Shown here: positions 1-9,596 of the stretch, piece after piece
How positions within the stretch are numbered: position 1 is the first letter of the stretch
Layout of the letters: each line of letters starts with the position of its first letter
Origin: Vibrio marisflavi CECT 7928
Lineage (GTDB): Bacteria; Pseudomonadota; Gammaproteobacteria; Enterobacterales; Vibrionaceae
DNA: 64,000 nucleotides
Reading direction: 5' to 3'
Assembly: GCF_921294215.1 (NCBI RefSeq)
Contig: NZ_CAKLDM010000002.1
Location: 744,001 to 808,000, forward strand
Notes under the pieces: generated by a model
The model's database searches: none
What the model was told of the DNA's origin: nothing
Seen by the model: only the letters and a program-made list of their open reading frames with translations
Made by a program: the position numbers and the translations under genes

Positions 1-26
1 AGATCCGACAAACGAGAAACAATGCT

Positions 27-578
27 ATGAAGATCAAGTTGAAGAAAGTTCTAATTTTGGTAGTAAGTTCACTGTTGCTAGGCGCTTGCAGTTCGTTACC
101 CAAAAACTTAGAGGCCAATTCTCACGACGTCATTACCAACTATAGTGCTTGGAAAGAGGCTGATACCGACATTGGTAAACAAGTACGCTTAGGTGGTGTG
201 ATCGCAAAAGTTACCAACCTCAAGGATAGTACACGTATCGAAATTGTAGATTTACCTATTAACTCAGCAGGTCAGCCAGATATACATTCTGAAGCGAAAG
301 GGCGTTTTATTGTCTATGTGAAGGGCTTTTTAGACCCAGTTACATTTGCAAAAGGTCGTTTGATGACAGCCCTTGGTACTACCCAAAAGCCTGAAATAAG
401 TAAAGTTGGTGCGTACGAATACCACTTCCCAGTCATGCAGGCGACAGGTTATCACTTATGGAGAATCCAAAAGCGAGTTGTGGTCGATGGTCCACTGTAT
501 ACTTATCCGTGTCTAGGCTTATATTGCCATCAATATTATGGCCCAAGAGAAGGCCGAGTGGTCACTGAAGTACAATGA
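27..578 (+). CDS. slp: Slp family outer-membrane lipoprotein
   Basis: A 183-residue lipoprotein of the Slp/YeaY family (starvation-inducible outer-membrane lipoproteins of unclear function). The N-terminus has a basic start, a hydrophobic stretch and a lipobox LLGAC with the lipidated Cys at residue 21, followed by Ser, which fits sorting to the outer membrane. The family signature of a short beta-rich domain with an RLGG segment (about residues 54-57) is visible. The stop codon overlaps the next start (ATGA), so it is translationally coupled to the hydrolase downstream. The assignment to the family is firm; the physiological role is not known from sequence. Confidence 0.85.
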   Translation: MKIKLKKVLILVVSSLLLGACSSLPKNLEANSHDVITNYSAWKEADTDIGKQVRLGGVIAKVTNLKDSTRIEIVDLPINSAGQPDIHSEAKGRFIVYVKGFLDPVTFAKGRLMTALGTTQKPEISKVGAYEYHFPVMQATGYHLWRIQKRVVVDGPLYTYPCLGLYCHQYYGPREGRVVTEVQ

Positions 579-1438
579 AGTTTCAAGAAAACAGATATCC
601 ATTGGCTGGTGGCAACATAGCAGCTAAAGAGTTCGGTGATACAAAATCGTCAGCAGTGACATTGATGTTTCTCCACGGCTGGCTAGATAATGCTGCAAGT
701 TTTGATAGCACGATAGAGGCACTCTCTCGCTCCAACTTTGATTTACATTATTGTGCTATTGACTTACCAGGTCATGGACTATCTTTCCATAAACCAGAAG
801 GAAATTTTTACCCCTTCCATGATTATGTAGATGATCTATACCAGCTGCTGACGAATCATTTTTCTACTCAAAAGATCATATTCGTTGGGCACTCTCTTGG
901 TGCATTGATAGCGAGCTGCTTTAGTGCTGCGTTTCCTGAATTAGTGCAGGGGCTTGTGCAAATTGAAGGTGTAGGCCCCCTACCGGAGTTGGAACACAAT
1001 ACAGTTGAACGCCTGCGAGAAGGTGTGATCAGCCGGAAGAGAATACTGAGTAAACCGACTCGTTCATTTAAAGGATTAGAACCCGTAATCCAGCGCAGAG
1101 CTAAATTGAATCAACTTGATGGAAAGCTTATTGAGCCTGTGATCATCCGGGGGACCCAAAAAAAGCAAGGAGAGTATTTTTGGCGCCATGACATTAAGTT
1201 GCAATGTCATTCTGTTTATCGAATGTCTTTTCGCCATGCAGACGAAGTTCTTAAACAAATCACCTGTCCACATGTAGTAGTGCTTGGTGAATCTGGCTAT
1301 CCAGAATTAAAAAGCAGGATTAAACAACTAGATACCCAACAGTTTCACCTTAAAACAGTGAAGGGTGGGCATCACTGTCACCTCGAAAATCCTATCGATG
1401 TTTCTGAAGCAATTCTAGGGTTAGTTAACAAAACTTAA
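575..1438 (+). CDS. Alpha/beta-fold hydrolase
   Basis: A 287-residue cytoplasmic alpha/beta hydrolase with no signal peptide. Seen in the sequence: an oxyanion-hole HGW motif near residues 34-36, the nucleophile elbow GHSLG with Ser107, and a late GGHHCHLENP segment supplying the probable catalytic His. Related proteins are usually described as generic esterase/lipase-like or MhpC-like hydrolases; the substrate cannot be predicted. It overlaps slp by 4 bases (ATGA) and lies just before fadD, so a link with lipid turnover is possible but is only inferred from position. Confidence 0.8.
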   Translation: MKFQENRYPLAGGNIAAKEFGDTKSSAVTLMFLHGWLDNAASFDSTIEALSRSNFDLHYCAIDLPGHGLSFHKPEGNFYPFHDYVDDLYQLLTNHFSTQKIIFVGHSLGALIASCFSAAFPELVQGLVQIEGVGPLPELEHNTVERLREGVISRKRILSKPTRSFKGLEPVIQRRAKLNQLDGKLIEPVIIRGTQKKQGEYFWRHDIKLQCHSVYRMSFRHADEVLKQITCPHVVVLGESGYPELKSRIKQLDTQQFHLKTVKGGHHCHLENPIDVSEAILGLVNKT

Positions 1439-1455
1439 ACAACTGTTTGAATATT

Positions 1456-1481
1456 GACTCTACCAGTGGTTGGATAGAGTC
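1456..1481 (+). terminator. Weak terminator-like hairpin after the hydrolase gene
   Basis: Perfect 7-bp inverted repeat GACTCTA/TAGAGTC with a 12-nt loop, 18 bases after the stop codon, followed by only a mixed A/T stretch. It could end the slp-hydrolase transcript weakly or be part of the fadD leader. Confidence 0.35.
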
Positions 1482-1585
1482 TAATTCTAATAAAGTCCCT
1501 CCAAGCTAACTCTTTTGACGACAGATGGTCGTTAAAAAATACTTTTATCTTGAGTAAGTGGACAAACGACAAAAGGAGAAATAGC

Positions 1586-3292
1586 GTGCATAAGCCTTGG
1601 TTATCCCGTTACCCACAAGATGTACCTGAAGTGATTGACCCAGAGCAGTATACGTCACTGGTTGAGATGTTTGAGCACTCTATTACTAAGTTCGCTGATC
1701 AGCCAGGCTTTGAAAACATGGGTACGGTGATGACCTTCCGTAAGTTGGAAGAGCGAAGTCGCGCGTTCGCCGCTTATTTGCAGCATGAGCTAAAGCTAAA
1801 GAAGGGCGATAGAGTTGCCTTAATGATGCCTAACTTATTGCAATACCCTATAGCTCTTTTTGGTATTTTGAGAGCAGGCCTCATAGCAGTTAATGTGAAT
1901 CCTCTATATACCGCTCGTGAGTTAGAGCACCAACTTAATGATGCAGATGTATCAACAATTGTCATTGTTTCAAACTTTGCTAAAACATTAGAAGAAGTGG
2001 TCAAGAAAACGCCGGTCAAACATGTTGTTTTGACTAGCTTAGGGCAGATGTTACCTAGGGCGAAAGGAACTCTTGTCGACTTTGTGGTGAAGTATGTTAA
2101 AAAACTGGTGCCTAAATATCATTTGCCCGGTGCAATTTCTATGCGTAAAGCCATCCGAACTGGGCGTCGGTTGCAATACGTAAAACCATTTATGTCAGGT
2201 GAAGACATCGCATTTTTGCAGTATACAGGCGGTACGACAGGTGTTGCCAAAGGTGCTGTTCTGACTCACAGAAATATGGTGGCAAATGTACTGCAAGCTA
2301 AAGCGATTTATGGGCCTGTGCTGTCAGAAGGCAAGGAGAACGTAGTCACTGCTCTTCCTCTCTATCATGTCTTTGCGTTGACGGTAAACTGCCTGTTGTT
2401 TATGGAGCTAGGTGGTAGAAATCTACTAATCACCAACCCCAAAGATATTCCTGGGTTTATAAAAGAGATCGCAAAGTTTCCATTTACCGCTATTACAGGA
2501 GTGAACACACTGTTTAACGCGTTAATCAATAACGAAGATTTTCGTGAGGTCGACTTTTCTAACCTTAAGTTATCAGTTGGGGGGGGAATGTCTGTACATA
2601 AAGCGGTTGCAGAACAGTGGCAAGATATCACGGGCTCTTACCTACTTGAAGGGTACGGTCTCACAGAGTGCTCACCTTTGGTTTCAGCATACCCTTATGA
2701 TTTAAAAGAATATAATGCATCAATTGGCTTGCCAGTGCCCTCAACAGAAATACGAATTGTTGATGAAGAAGGTAAGGATGTTGGGCTAGACGGGGAAGGA
2801 GAGCTGCTAGTCCGCGGGCCGCAGGTTATGCAAGGATATTGGCAACGGGCCAAAGCGACCAAAGAAGTAATAAATCAAGAAGGCTGGCTATCAACAGGAG
2901 ATATAGTTCGATTTGATGAAGACGGATTTTTGCACATCGTTGATCGCAAAAAAGATATGATTTTAGTCTCTGGCTTTAATGTTTATCCGAATGAAATAGA
3001 AGATGTGGTGTCTGGCCATGATAAAGTTCTTGAGGTTGCAGCGATTGGGGAGCCCAATGAGAAATCGGGTGAAATAGTCAAAATTTTTGTAGTGAAGGCA
3101 GATCCTACTTTAACTAAGCAAGAGCTTCTTTCGCATTGTAAGTCTCGCCTTACAGGGTACAAAATTCCTAAGCTTATTGAGTTTCGCGAGGATTTACCAA
3201 AAACAAATGTAGGTAAAATTTTACGTCGTGAGCTAAAAGCTGAAAATGATGCGCTTATTGAGAAAAACTCACATATTAGCAAAAGTGCTTAG
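1586..3292 (+). CDS. fadD: Long-chain fatty acid--CoA ligase FadD
   Basis: FadD activates exogenous long-chain fatty acids with ATP and CoA at the inner membrane, feeding beta-oxidation and phospholipid synthesis. It belongs to the ANL adenylate-forming family: the P-loop-like YTGGTTG motif lies near residue 213, the GYGLTE motif in the middle, and the STGD and DRKKDMI motifs near the C-terminus. The reading frame is open from 1550, but a GTG at 1586 has a good Shine-Dalgarno (AAAGGAG, 1572-1578) and gives the usual FadD N-terminus [10 protein letters not shown], so a 568-residue protein is preferred. It is monocistronic, with 120 bp of its own upstream sequence. Confidence 0.95.
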   Translation: MHKPWLSRYPQDVPEVIDPEQYTSLVEMFEHSITKFADQPGFENMGTVMTFRKLEERSRAFAAYLQHELKLKKGDRVALMMPNLLQYPIALFGILRAGLIAVNVNPLYTARELEHQLNDADVSTIVIVSNFAKTLEEVVKKTPVKHVVLTSLGQMLPRAKGTLVDFVVKYVKKLVPKYHLPGAISMRKAIRTGRRLQYVKPFMSGEDIAFLQYTGGTTGVAKGAVLTHRNMVANVLQAKAIYGPVLSEGKENVVTALPLYHVFALTVNCLLFMELGGRNLLITNPKDIPGFIKEIAKFPFTAITGVNTLFNALINNEDFREVDFSNLKLSVGGGMSVHKAVAEQWQDITGSYLLEGYGLTECSPLVSAYPYDLKEYNASIGLPVPSTEIRIVDEEGKDVGLDGEGELLVRGPQVMQGYWQRAKATKEVINQEGWLSTGDIVRFDEDGFLHIVDRKKDMILVSGFNVYPNEIEDVVSGHDKVLEVAAIGEPNEKSGEIVKIFVVKADPTLTKQELLSHCKSRLTGYKIPKLIEFREDLPKTNVGKILRRELKAENDALIEKNSHISKSA

Positions 3293-3488
3293 GTAACAGA
3301 GCAGAGCTGCATATAAATTTCTGTTTACAAAAAACTCAACTTTTAAACAAAGTGTACAGTTTTTTAAATTGACAGGAATCTAAATGTGAATAGTGATAGT
3401 ATGCGTTATATCAATGGCTTCTCTAAGTCATCGTAGAGAAGCTTCAGTACTTCTTAGATATATTATGATCAACCTGAATGGGATTTCA

Positions 3489-4607
3489 GTGAATTACCAA
3501 ATAATTACTACACTCTCAGAGCTTGATAACGTATGCCGCAAAGCTCGAAATAGCGATATGGTCATGCTTGATACCGAGTTTGTTCGTACTCGCACTTATT
3601 ATCCTCAGTTAGGCCTGATTCAACTTTATGATGGGTCTACATTATCGCTAATAGACCCTCTTGCATTAACGGACATGACACCGTTTGTTGAGCTGTTGCA
3701 AGATGTTTCCGTGTTAAAGGTCCTCCACGCTTGTGGAGAAGATCTAGAAGTCTTCCAAAATACGTTCTCTTGTACACCTATACCTATTGTTGATACTCAA
3801 GTGATGGCGTCCTTTTTGGGCAATGGCGTATCGACTGGGTTTGCAGCTTTGGTAAAAAGCTTTCTAGACGTTGACTTAGATAAGAGTGAATCCCGCACAG
3901 ATTGGACAGCCCGCCCTTTAACTGAAAAGCAGTTAGAGTATGCAGCGGCTGACGTGTTTTATCTTTACCCGCTCTTCGAGACTTTGTATAGCAAGGTAAT
4001 CCAATTAGGTTGGTGGGAAGCTGCACAGCAAGAAAGCGACCTCATTATGCGAAAGCGAGTTCGTGAAACCAAATCAGAGCTTGCCTATTTAGATATTAAA
4101 GGGGCATGGCAACTGAGACCAGCTGAATTGGCAATATTGAAGCTTTTGGCTACATGGCGCTATGAAGAGGCGATCAAGCGAGATCTAGCACTGAATTTTG
4201 TATTCCGTGAGGGGGAGCTACTTACTGTAGCGAAAATGGCCATTACAGATACGAAAACAATGGAAAAGCAAGGTGTCGACCCTAGAGCGATTCGTCGACA
4301 TGGTACCAAAATCATTTCTTTGGTTAAGCAGGGTAAGGCAACGCCAAAAGAGGAATACCCTGATCGAATCGAGCGATTAATGGATGCCCCGGGTTACAAG
4401 CAGCTGTTCAAACAGTTAAAGGACGAAGTAAAGCGCGTTTCTATTAACTCTGGACTAACAACCGAATTTCTAGCGTCTAAAAAGCAGCTTAATCAACTGA
4501 TCAAGTGGATTTGGAAACAGGATAGAGATCCGGCGAGACTGCCTGACCTAATGCAGGGGTGGAGATTAGAACTGCTTGGCGAGAAGCTGACTAAGTTGGT
4601 TCCATAA
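3489..4607 (+). CDS. rnd: Ribonuclease D
   Basis: RNase D is a 3'-5' exoribonuclease that trims tRNA precursors and other small RNAs. The DEDD exonuclease domain is clear (LDTEFVRTR near the start, later ADVFYLYPL), followed by an HRDC domain around residues 210-290 and a second HRDC-like region. The frame is open from 3393. I prefer the GTG at 3489 (protein starts VNYQIITTL, 372 residues) because it matches the family length of about 375; ATG 3465 (380 residues) is the main alternative and neither has a strong Shine-Dalgarno. The gene is followed by a 12-bp hairpin and converges on the min operon. Confidence 0.93.
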   Translation: MNYQIITTLSELDNVCRKARNSDMVMLDTEFVRTRTYYPQLGLIQLYDGSTLSLIDPLALTDMTPFVELLQDVSVLKVLHACGEDLEVFQNTFSCTPIPIVDTQVMASFLGNGVSTGFAALVKSFLDVDLDKSESRTDWTARPLTEKQLEYAAADVFYLYPLFETLYSKVIQLGWWEAAQQESDLIMRKRVRETKSELAYLDIKGAWQLRPAELAILKLLATWRYEEAIKRDLALNFVFREGELLTVAKMAITDTKTMEKQGVDPRAIRRHGTKIISLVKQGKATPKEEYPDRIERLMDAPGYKQLFKQLKDEVKRVSINSGLTTEFLASKKQLNQLIKWIWKQDRDPARLPDLMQGWRLELLGEKLTKLVP

Positions 4608-4629
4608 CTGGTTCTTCGGAAAATGACAG

Positions 4630-4659
4630 TTAAATGAGAGCAACCTAGCTCTCATTTAA
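4630..4659. terminator. Bidirectional hairpin between rnd and the min operon
   Basis: Perfect 12-bp stem TTAAATGAGAGC/GCTCTCATTTAA with a 6-nt loop sits between two convergent genes. The U-tract on either side is short, but the A/T-rich stem base can serve this role in both directions. Confidence 0.55.
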
Positions 4660-4679
4660 CCAATTTGTGACACTTATTC

Positions 4680-4976
4680 TTATTGAGACGCCTCGTCTGC
4701 GCAACATTCGTTTTGCAAATACGTGATGACATTTAAAAGGTGCCTGTACTCAGCGATACAATAAAGAGTGCGGCTTTCTCTTCGCTGACTGACCAAACCT
4801 GCAGAACACAGGTTTGATATATGATGAGACAGCGTAGAGCCTGGGATCTCGAGCTCTCGCTGAATGTCGCCAACAGGTATACCTTCATACCCTGCTTTTA
4901 CAATACGCTTATATATAAGTAACCGAGTTGGATGCCCCAATTCTTTCAGAGCTTTCGCTACTTCTTGCAATTCCAC
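4680..4976 (-). CDS. ArsR/SmtB-type winged-helix regulator at the end of the min operon
   Basis: A 98-residue single-domain DNA-binding protein. The winged helix-turn-helix is obvious: LKELGHPTRLLIYKRI, then the recognition helix IPGSTLSHHISNL, then the wing AGLVSQRRESRTLYC. The classical alpha3 metal motif ELCVCDL of ArsR is absent, but the C-terminus ends ECCADEASQ, where a Cys pair could bind metal or sense thiols (inference). It starts 19 bases after minE on the same strand with no terminator between, so it is probably cotranscribed with minCDE. Its targets and ligand are unknown; no arsenic or metal-resistance genes are nearby. Confidence 0.8.
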   Translation of the reverse strand: MELQEVAKALKELGHPTRLLIYKRIVKAGYEGIPVGDIQRELEIPGSTLSHHISNLCSAGLVSQRRESRTLYCIAEYRHLLNVITYLQNECCADEASQ

Positions 4977-4995
4977 AACTAGTTACCTTTAACTA

Positions 4996-5259
4996 CTACT
5001 TTTCTTCATCTGGCAGTTTTACATTGAGCTCTAAAACCGAAATATCATCATCTTTTTGCTCAAATGAAAGGTCTACCATAGATGGCTCTACAGCAACATA
5101 CTTACCAATGACCTTTAAAATATCTTCCTTTAACTGTGGAAGATAACTAGGTGCAGGGTCATCAGCACTTCTTCTTTCTGCGACAATAATTTGCAACCTC
5201 TCTTTAGCAAGGCTGGCAGATGATTTCTTTTGAGGTCGGAAAAACTCTAATAATGACAT
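4996..5259 (-). CDS. minE: Cell division topological specificity factor MinE
   Basis: MinE (87 residues) drives pole-to-pole oscillation of MinD by stimulating its ATPase, restricting MinC activity to the poles. The N-terminal membrane-targeting and anti-MinCD segment (MSLLEFFRP, then [17 protein letters not shown]) and the C-terminal topological specificity domain are full length. It lies 6 bases after minD in the minC-minD-minE order, consistent with one transcript. Confidence 0.97.
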   Translation of the reverse strand: MSLLEFFRPQKKSSASLAKERLQIIVAERRSADDPAPSYLPQLKEDILKVIGKYVAVEPSMVDLSFEQKDDDISVLELNVKLPDEEK

Positions 5260-5265
5260 CCCGTT

Positions 5266-6078
5266 TTAGCCTCCGAATAGACGTTTAAAGATTCCTTTCT
5301 TCTGCTCGGTTAAGAAGCGGAAGTCGATTTGCTCACCAAGCAAGCGCTCAACAGTATCATGATAGGCCATACCAGCATCGGATGCCTCGTCAAAAATAAC
5401 CGGAACACCTTTATTAGAAGCGTTCAATACCGCTTGGCTCTCAGGGATGACGCCCAGCAATGGGATGTGCAGTATTTCTTCTACGTCTTCGACACTTAGC
5501 ATTTCACCTTGCGTTACTCTCATAGGGTTGTATCGAGTAAGTAAAAGGTGCTGTTTAACAGGCTCTAAGCTTTCTTCTGCTCGTCTTGATTTAGAGTCTA
5601 AAATACCTAATATTCTGTCTGAATCTCGAACGGATGATACTTCAGGGTTAGTGGTGATAATTGCTTCGTCCGCAAAGTAAAGCGCCATTAGAGCGCCTTG
5701 CTCTATACCCGCTGGGGAGTCACAAATAACAAAGTCAAAGCCCATTTCGTCGAGCTCATCTAGGACTCGTTTCACGCCATCTTTATTTAGAGCTTCTTTG
5801 TCACGAGTTTGAGACGCGGGTAATACAAAAAGGTTGTCAGTTCTTTTGTCTTTTATTAACGCTTGGTTTAGCGTTGCTTCTCCGTTGATAACGTTGACGA
5901 AGTCGTAAACAACGCGTCGTTCACAACCCATAATAAGATCTAAATTTCTAAGACCAATATCAAAATCGATGACCGCGGTCTTTTTTCCCTTCAGGGAGAG
6001 CCCTGAAGCGATTGCCGCGCTTGACGTGGTTTTTCCCACACCACCTTTACCTGACGTTACAACAATAATGCGTGCCAT
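5266..6078 (-). CDS. minD: Septum site-determining ATPase MinD
   Basis: MinD is a membrane-associated ATPase of the ParA/MinD family that recruits MinC and is displaced by MinE. The deviant Walker A motif GKGGVGKTT is at residues 10-18, with the signature Lys11. The family region DFDIGLRNLDLIMG and the C-terminal amphipathic membrane-targeting helix KKGIFKRLFGG are present. It has 270 residues, the usual length. It follows minC by 17 bases and precedes minE by 6. Confidence 0.98.
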   Translation of the reverse strand: MARIIVVTSGKGGVGKTTSSAAIASGLSLKGKKTAVIDFDIGLRNLDLIMGCERRVVYDFVNVINGEATLNQALIKDKRTDNLFVLPASQTRDKEALNKDGVKRVLDELDEMGFDFVICDSPAGIEQGALMALYFADEAIITTNPEVSSVRDSDRILGILDSKSRRAEESLEPVKQHLLLTRYNPMRVTQGEMLSVEDVEEILHIPLLGVIPESQAVLNASNKGVPVIFDEASDAGMAYHDTVERLLGEQIDFRFLTEQKKGIFKRLFGG

Positions 6079-6095
6079 TACGTATTCCTTATATT

Positions 6096-6758
6096 TTAGA
6101 TAGTGAGAATGTCAAAGTGCAATTTGTCTTCGCACATGCTAAACATGACTTTCTGTTGCCATAGTTCACTATCAATTTGATCGCTAAGCCAATAATTTCC
6201 CGCAATGGATATCAACTCTGCTTGTAAATCGTGGCAAATTATCTTTGCCTCTTTAGAACCATTTGCGCCAGCGATCGCTCGACCACGCAACGTTCCATGA
6301 ATATGTATAGAGCCATCTGCAATCACTTCAGCCCCAGGGCTAACGTGGTTTAGAACGACTAAATCTGAGTTTTGGGCGTATACCTGCTGCCCTGACCGGA
6401 TAGGTGTCCGAACCACTTTGGTCGGAACCATATTTGTAGGGGATTTTGACGGTGATTTGCTTGAGGACATAATAGCAAACCCTGCGTCGGAAGCTAGTGA
6501 TTGTGTGCGTTTATCTTTGCTTCCAGTTATACCAACAGGAATCAGTCCTGCTTCTCTTATCCCTGTTTTGAGTGTGGCAAAATCGATATCGCCATCCACA
6601 CTAGATATATTGATTACTACAGGCGCAGAAGTGAAGAAAGTCGGAGCCTGCTCCACTTTTTTTTTCAAAAACTGGATAGATTTTTCTACTTCGTTGTCAG
6701 ACAAATGTAGAACCGAAAGAGTAAAGCTGCTGCCTTTTAGGTCAGGTGCTTGCGACAT
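6096..6758 (-). CDS. minC: Septum site-determining protein MinC
   Basis: MinC inhibits FtsZ polymerisation away from mid-cell. The 220-residue protein shows the N-terminal FtsZ-inhibiting domain ([11 protein letters not shown] onward), a variable Ser/Pro/Lys-rich linker near residues 95-115, and the C-terminal beta-helix domain with [12 protein letters not shown] and the conserved [13 protein letters not shown] segment that binds MinD. It is the first gene of the minCDE operon, whose promoter must lie in the 197-bp gap shared with divergent ycgL. Confidence 0.96.
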   Translation of the reverse strand: MSQAPDLKGSSFTLSVLHLSDNEVEKSIQFLKKKVEQAPTFFTSAPVVINISSVDGDIDFATLKTGIREAGLIPVGITGSKDKRTQSLASDAGFAIMSSSKSPSKSPTNMVPTKVVRTPIRSGQQVYAQNSDLVVLNHVSPGAEVIADGSIHIHGTLRGRAIAGANGSKEAKIICHDLQAELISIAGNYWLSDQIDSELWQQKVMFSMCEDKLHFDILTI

Positions 6759-6955
6759 TGATACTTCGACCTCAATAACCTTTAGTTCAGATGAATAGAG
6801 TTTTATTAGATAATAGAGATATCATGTTATATTTCCCACAATATCTCAGCAAGCCATCTGTTCGCTAAATGAGTGATTTAGTCGAAAAAATAGCTAAACA
6901 TTTACGAAATTCTCTATTTTTGATGAGAATTTAAAATTTATATTTAAGGTATTCA

Positions 6956-7240
6956 ATGCTCTGCTCAATTTACAAAAGTTCAAAAAAAGAAGGCACCTAT
7001 CTATATTTGCCAAAAAAAGACGATTTTTCTCAGGTTCCTGACACTCTCATGAAGATGTTCGGTAAACCGATATTTGTGATGGTGATAAAGTTAGAAGGAC
7101 GTAAGCTGGCCAGAGTAAGCATAGAAAAAGTCACCGAGTCTCTAGAAAACGAAGGCTTTTTCTTGCAATTACCACCACCTCCTGAAGACTTATTAGAAGA
7201 ACATAAGAAACAGAAGGCCCAGCGAAACAACTCCGCTTGA
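6956..7240 (+). CDS. YcgL domain-containing protein
   Basis: A 94-residue protein of the YcgL family, a small conserved gamma-proteobacterial family of unknown function typically found next to minC. Seen: the conserved start [18 protein letters not shown] and the central LMKMFGKP segment. It diverges from minC and is followed after only 29 bases by the transglycosylase gene, so the two may be cotranscribed. Confidence 0.9.
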   Translation: MLCSIYKSSKKEGTYLYLPKKDDFSQVPDTLMKMFGKPIFVMVIKLEGRKLARVSIEKVTESLENEGFFLQLPPPPEDLLEEHKKQKAQRNNSA

Positions 7241-7269
7241 AACCTTGCTAATTGCTCAAGGAGGGCAAT

Positions 7270-8250
7270 TTGAAAAAAATACTGACTGTCTTATTAGGGC
7301 TTGGTGTTGCTACTAGTGCTTATTCTAAAGATTTAAGCTTTGAGCAATATGTAGAAACACTGAAAAAAGAAGCGAAAGCAGACGGGATCTCCGACCGAAT
7401 ACTGACTGAAGCTTTTGAAAACGTAAAGTATGTTCCGAGGGCAGTAAAAGCTGATCGTAATCAGCCAGAAAAAAGGCTTACCCTTGATGAATATATTCCA
7501 AGAGCTGTCCCACAATGGAAAGTAAAACAAGCCAAAGCACTGTATAAAAAACACTATCCAGACTTGGAGAGGATTGGTAAGAAATACTCAGTTCAGCCTC
7601 GTTTTATAGTGGCGCTTTGGGGCGTCGAAAGTAATTTTGGCAAATTTACGGGCTCCTACAGCGTTATCGATGCTCTCACAACAATGGCTTATGATGGGCG
7701 TAGAGAGGCTTTTTTCCGCAATGAAACAATGGCTGCATTAAAAATATTACAAGAAGGACATATCCAGGTTGAAGACATGAAGGGTTCATGGGCTGGGGCC
7801 ATGGGGCAGTGCCAGTTTATGCCAAGTTCTTATTTGGCGTATGCGGCGGACGGTGATGGTAACGGCCGTAAAGATATCTGGAGTTCGACTGATGATGTGT
7901 TTGCTTCAACTGCCAACTATCTACACAAATCTGGCTGGGATAATACGCATACATGGGGTCGACAAGTTCGCTTGCCCAAAGGCTTCGATAAAAAACTTGC
8001 TGGGAGAGAAGACAGCAAAGCTAAACCGTTGCATGAGTGGAGTGAACTAGGAATCACTAAGTATGATGGTAAACCTTTACCAAATTTAGGTAAGAACGAT
8101 ATCAAAGCTTGGCTCATAATGCCGGATGACTTGGATGGACGTGTTTATTTGATATATAACAACTACCAAGTACTGATGAAGTGGAATCGATCCTACTACT
8201 TTGCAACAGCGGTGACACATCTAGCAGACGCAATTAAGTTTGAACCATAA
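7270..8250 (+). CDS. Lytic murein transglycosylase, MltB family
   Basis: A periplasmic lytic transglycosylase that cleaves peptidoglycan between MurNAc and GlcNAc, forming 1,6-anhydro ends. The TTG at 7270 is chosen over the upstream frame start at 7252 because AAGGAGG (7259-7265) lies just before it, and it gives a clean signal peptide (MKKILTVLLGLGVATSAYSKD) with no lipobox. The catalytic Glu is at residue 120 in ALWGVESNFGKF. The region with AGAMGQCQFMPSSY and DGDGNGRKDIW (a calcium-binding-like loop) is typical of the MltB/SltB group. Mature length is about 305 residues. Confidence 0.92.
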   Translation: MKKILTVLLGLGVATSAYSKDLSFEQYVETLKKEAKADGISDRILTEAFENVKYVPRAVKADRNQPEKRLTLDEYIPRAVPQWKVKQAKALYKKHYPDLERIGKKYSVQPRFIVALWGVESNFGKFTGSYSVIDALTTMAYDGRREAFFRNETMAALKILQEGHIQVEDMKGSWAGAMGQCQFMPSSYLAYAADGDGNGRKDIWSSTDDVFASTANYLHKSGWDNTHTWGRQVRLPKGFDKKLAGREDSKAKPLHEWSELGITKYDGKPLPNLGKNDIKAWLIMPDDLDGRVYLIYNNYQVLMKWNRSYYFATAVTHLADAIKFEP

Positions 8251-8283
8251 ACTTTGACCCATAATCAAGGGTTCTCAAAAATT

Positions 8284-8311
8284 AAAAAGGCTCCTATATG
8301 GAGCCTTTGCT
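8284..8311. terminator. Bidirectional terminator between the transglycosylase gene and folD
   Basis: AAAGGCTCC/GGAGCCTTT stem with a 5-nt loop, with A-runs on the left and T-runs on the right, between convergent genes. The better U-tract is on the folD strand. Confidence 0.85.
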
Positions 8312-8334
8312 ATTTCTGGAACAAGAGAAACTTG

Positions 8335-9192
8335 TTATTTAGTATGAAATTGCTCACAAGCAATCATCGTATTTTCAATTAGGCTCGCTACAGTCATAGG
8401 GCCGACACCTCCAGGAACAGGTGTAATGAAGCTTGCTTTCTCTTTTGCTACATCATACTCGACGTCACCAACAAGCTTTCCTGATTCAAGGCGGTTGATA
8501 CCGACATCCACTACAATAGCGCCTTCTTTAATCCAGTCTCCTGGAATAAAGTTTGGTTTACCAACCGCAACCACTACTACGTCAGCCTGACGTACGTGAC
8601 TCTCAAGATCTTTAGTAAAACGGTGACATGTTGTTGTTGTGCAGCCGGCTAATAGAAGCTCTAACGTCATTGGACGGCCAACAATATTTGAAGCGCCAAC
8701 AACAACAGCGTGCTTGCCGCGAAGTGGGATATTATAGCGATCTAGCAGAGTAATAATGCCTTTTGGTGTACATGAACGAAGCTTTGGTATGCGTTGAGCT
8801 AGTCTACCAACGTTGTAAGGGTGGAAGCCATCTACGTCTTTCTCTGGGGTAATGCGTTCCAGCACATGTGTACTATCAATACCTGCAGGCAATGGAAGCT
8901 GAACCAAGATGCCATCAATCTCTTGGTCGTTATTCAGCTCATCCACTAGCTTTAATAATTCTTCTTCTGTAGCGGTTGCAGGCAAATCGTATGACTTTGA
9001 TACAAAGCCAACTTCTTCACAGGCTCTACGTTTGCTGCCAACATAAACTTGTGAAGCAGGATCTTCCCCAACCAATATAACGGCAAGGCCCGGAGCTCTG
9101 CGTCCAGCTTCTGTACGTGCTTTTACACGAGCAGCAACTTCAGAGCGGACAGTTTGTGAGATAAGTTTACCGTCGATGTTTTGAGCAGTCAT
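8335..9192 (-). CDS. folD: Bifunctional methylenetetrahydrofolate dehydrogenase/cyclohydrolase FolD
   Basis: FolD interconverts 5,10-methylene-, methenyl- and 10-formyl-tetrahydrofolate using NADP, supplying formyl groups for purines and initiator tRNA. Full length at 285 residues. Signatures seen: [19 protein letters not shown] near residues 42-60 with the catalytic Lys, ILVQLPLP, the nucleotide-binding [10 protein letters not shown], and the C-terminal [10 protein letters not shown]. It is monocistronic and followed by a bidirectional terminator. Confidence 0.97.
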   Translation of the reverse strand: MTAQNIDGKLISQTVRSEVAARVKARTEAGRRAPGLAVILVGEDPASQVYVGSKRRACEEVGFVSKSYDLPATATEEELLKLVDELNNDQEIDGILVQLPLPAGIDSTHVLERITPEKDVDGFHPYNVGRLAQRIPKLRSCTPKGIITLLDRYNIPLRGKHAVVVGASNIVGRPMTLELLLAGCTTTTCHRFTKDLESHVRQADVVVVAVGKPNFIPGDWIKEGAIVVDVGINRLESGKLVGDVEYDVAKEKASFITPVPGGVGPMTVASLIENTMIACEQFHTK

Positions 9193-9350
9193 GACTTTCC
9201 TTCAAATGGGTGGCCAATAAATTCGTGCGCATTGTCGCAAAAAATTTAGTGAACATCCACAAGCAAACGTTTGCCTTGTTCGCTATTTATTCTGTTTTAT
9301 GAGTGTTGTGGTTTTTTTAGGCACTTGAATCAAAAAGTTATATAAAGGCG

Positions 9351-9378
9351 TTGATTTCGGAATCTTAACTCGTATAAT
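9351..9378 (+). promoter_or_regulatory. Sigma-70 promoter of tRNA-Arg
   Basis: TTGATT (9351-9356), 16-bp spacer, consensus TATAAT (9373-9378), placed 13 bp before the mature tRNA. The short distance means an almost leaderless precursor. Confidence 0.7.
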
Positions 9379-9391
9379 TCCCTCCTGTAGC

Positions 9392-9468
9392 GCGCCCTTA
9401 GCTCAGCTGGATAGAGCACGTCCCTTCTAAGGATGTGGTCGAAGGTTCGAATCCTTCAGGGCGTGCCA
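9392..9468 (+). tRNA. tRNA-Arg (anticodon TCT)
   Basis: 77-nt gene with a 7-bp acceptor stem (GCGCCCT with AGGGCGT), D-arm AGCTCAGCTGGATAGAGC, anticodon loop CTTCTAA with TCT at 9426-9428, T-arm containing GGTTCGAATCC, and encoded CCA at 9466-9468. It decodes AGA/AGG codons. It stands alone, with its own promoter and terminator. Confidence 0.97.
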
Positions 9469-9475
9469 TTTTCTT

Positions 9476-9511
9476 AAAGCCCATAACTTTCGAGTTATGG
9501 GCTTTTTTCGT
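9476..9511 (+). terminator. Rho-independent terminator of tRNA-Arg
   Basis: 13-bp perfect stem (AAAGCCCATAACT with AGTTATGGGCTTT) closed by a TTCG tetraloop and followed by a T-run, 7 bases after the CCA end. Confidence 0.95.
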
Positions 9512-9596
9512 TCTAACACGCTTTTCTCCTTCCCAATTTTTCTAAACTGTGTTCCTCTTTTAGTTCTCTATAAAAACAACAAGATAGGAATATAAG

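Noticed and set aside
1076..1273. Reverse-strand open frames inside core genes (this and many similar ones)
   Set aside because: They shadow well-supported coding sequences, lack ribosome-binding sites and have no recognisable protein features.
1440..1585. Possible FadR operator upstream of fadD
   Set aside because: CTACCAGTGGTTGG only loosely resembles the FadR palindrome; one half-site is too poor to call.
6816..6847. GAGATAT/ATATCTC dyad between minC and ycgL
   Set aside because: 7-bp arms with an 18-bp spacer in A/T-rich DNA are expected by chance; no supporting signal.
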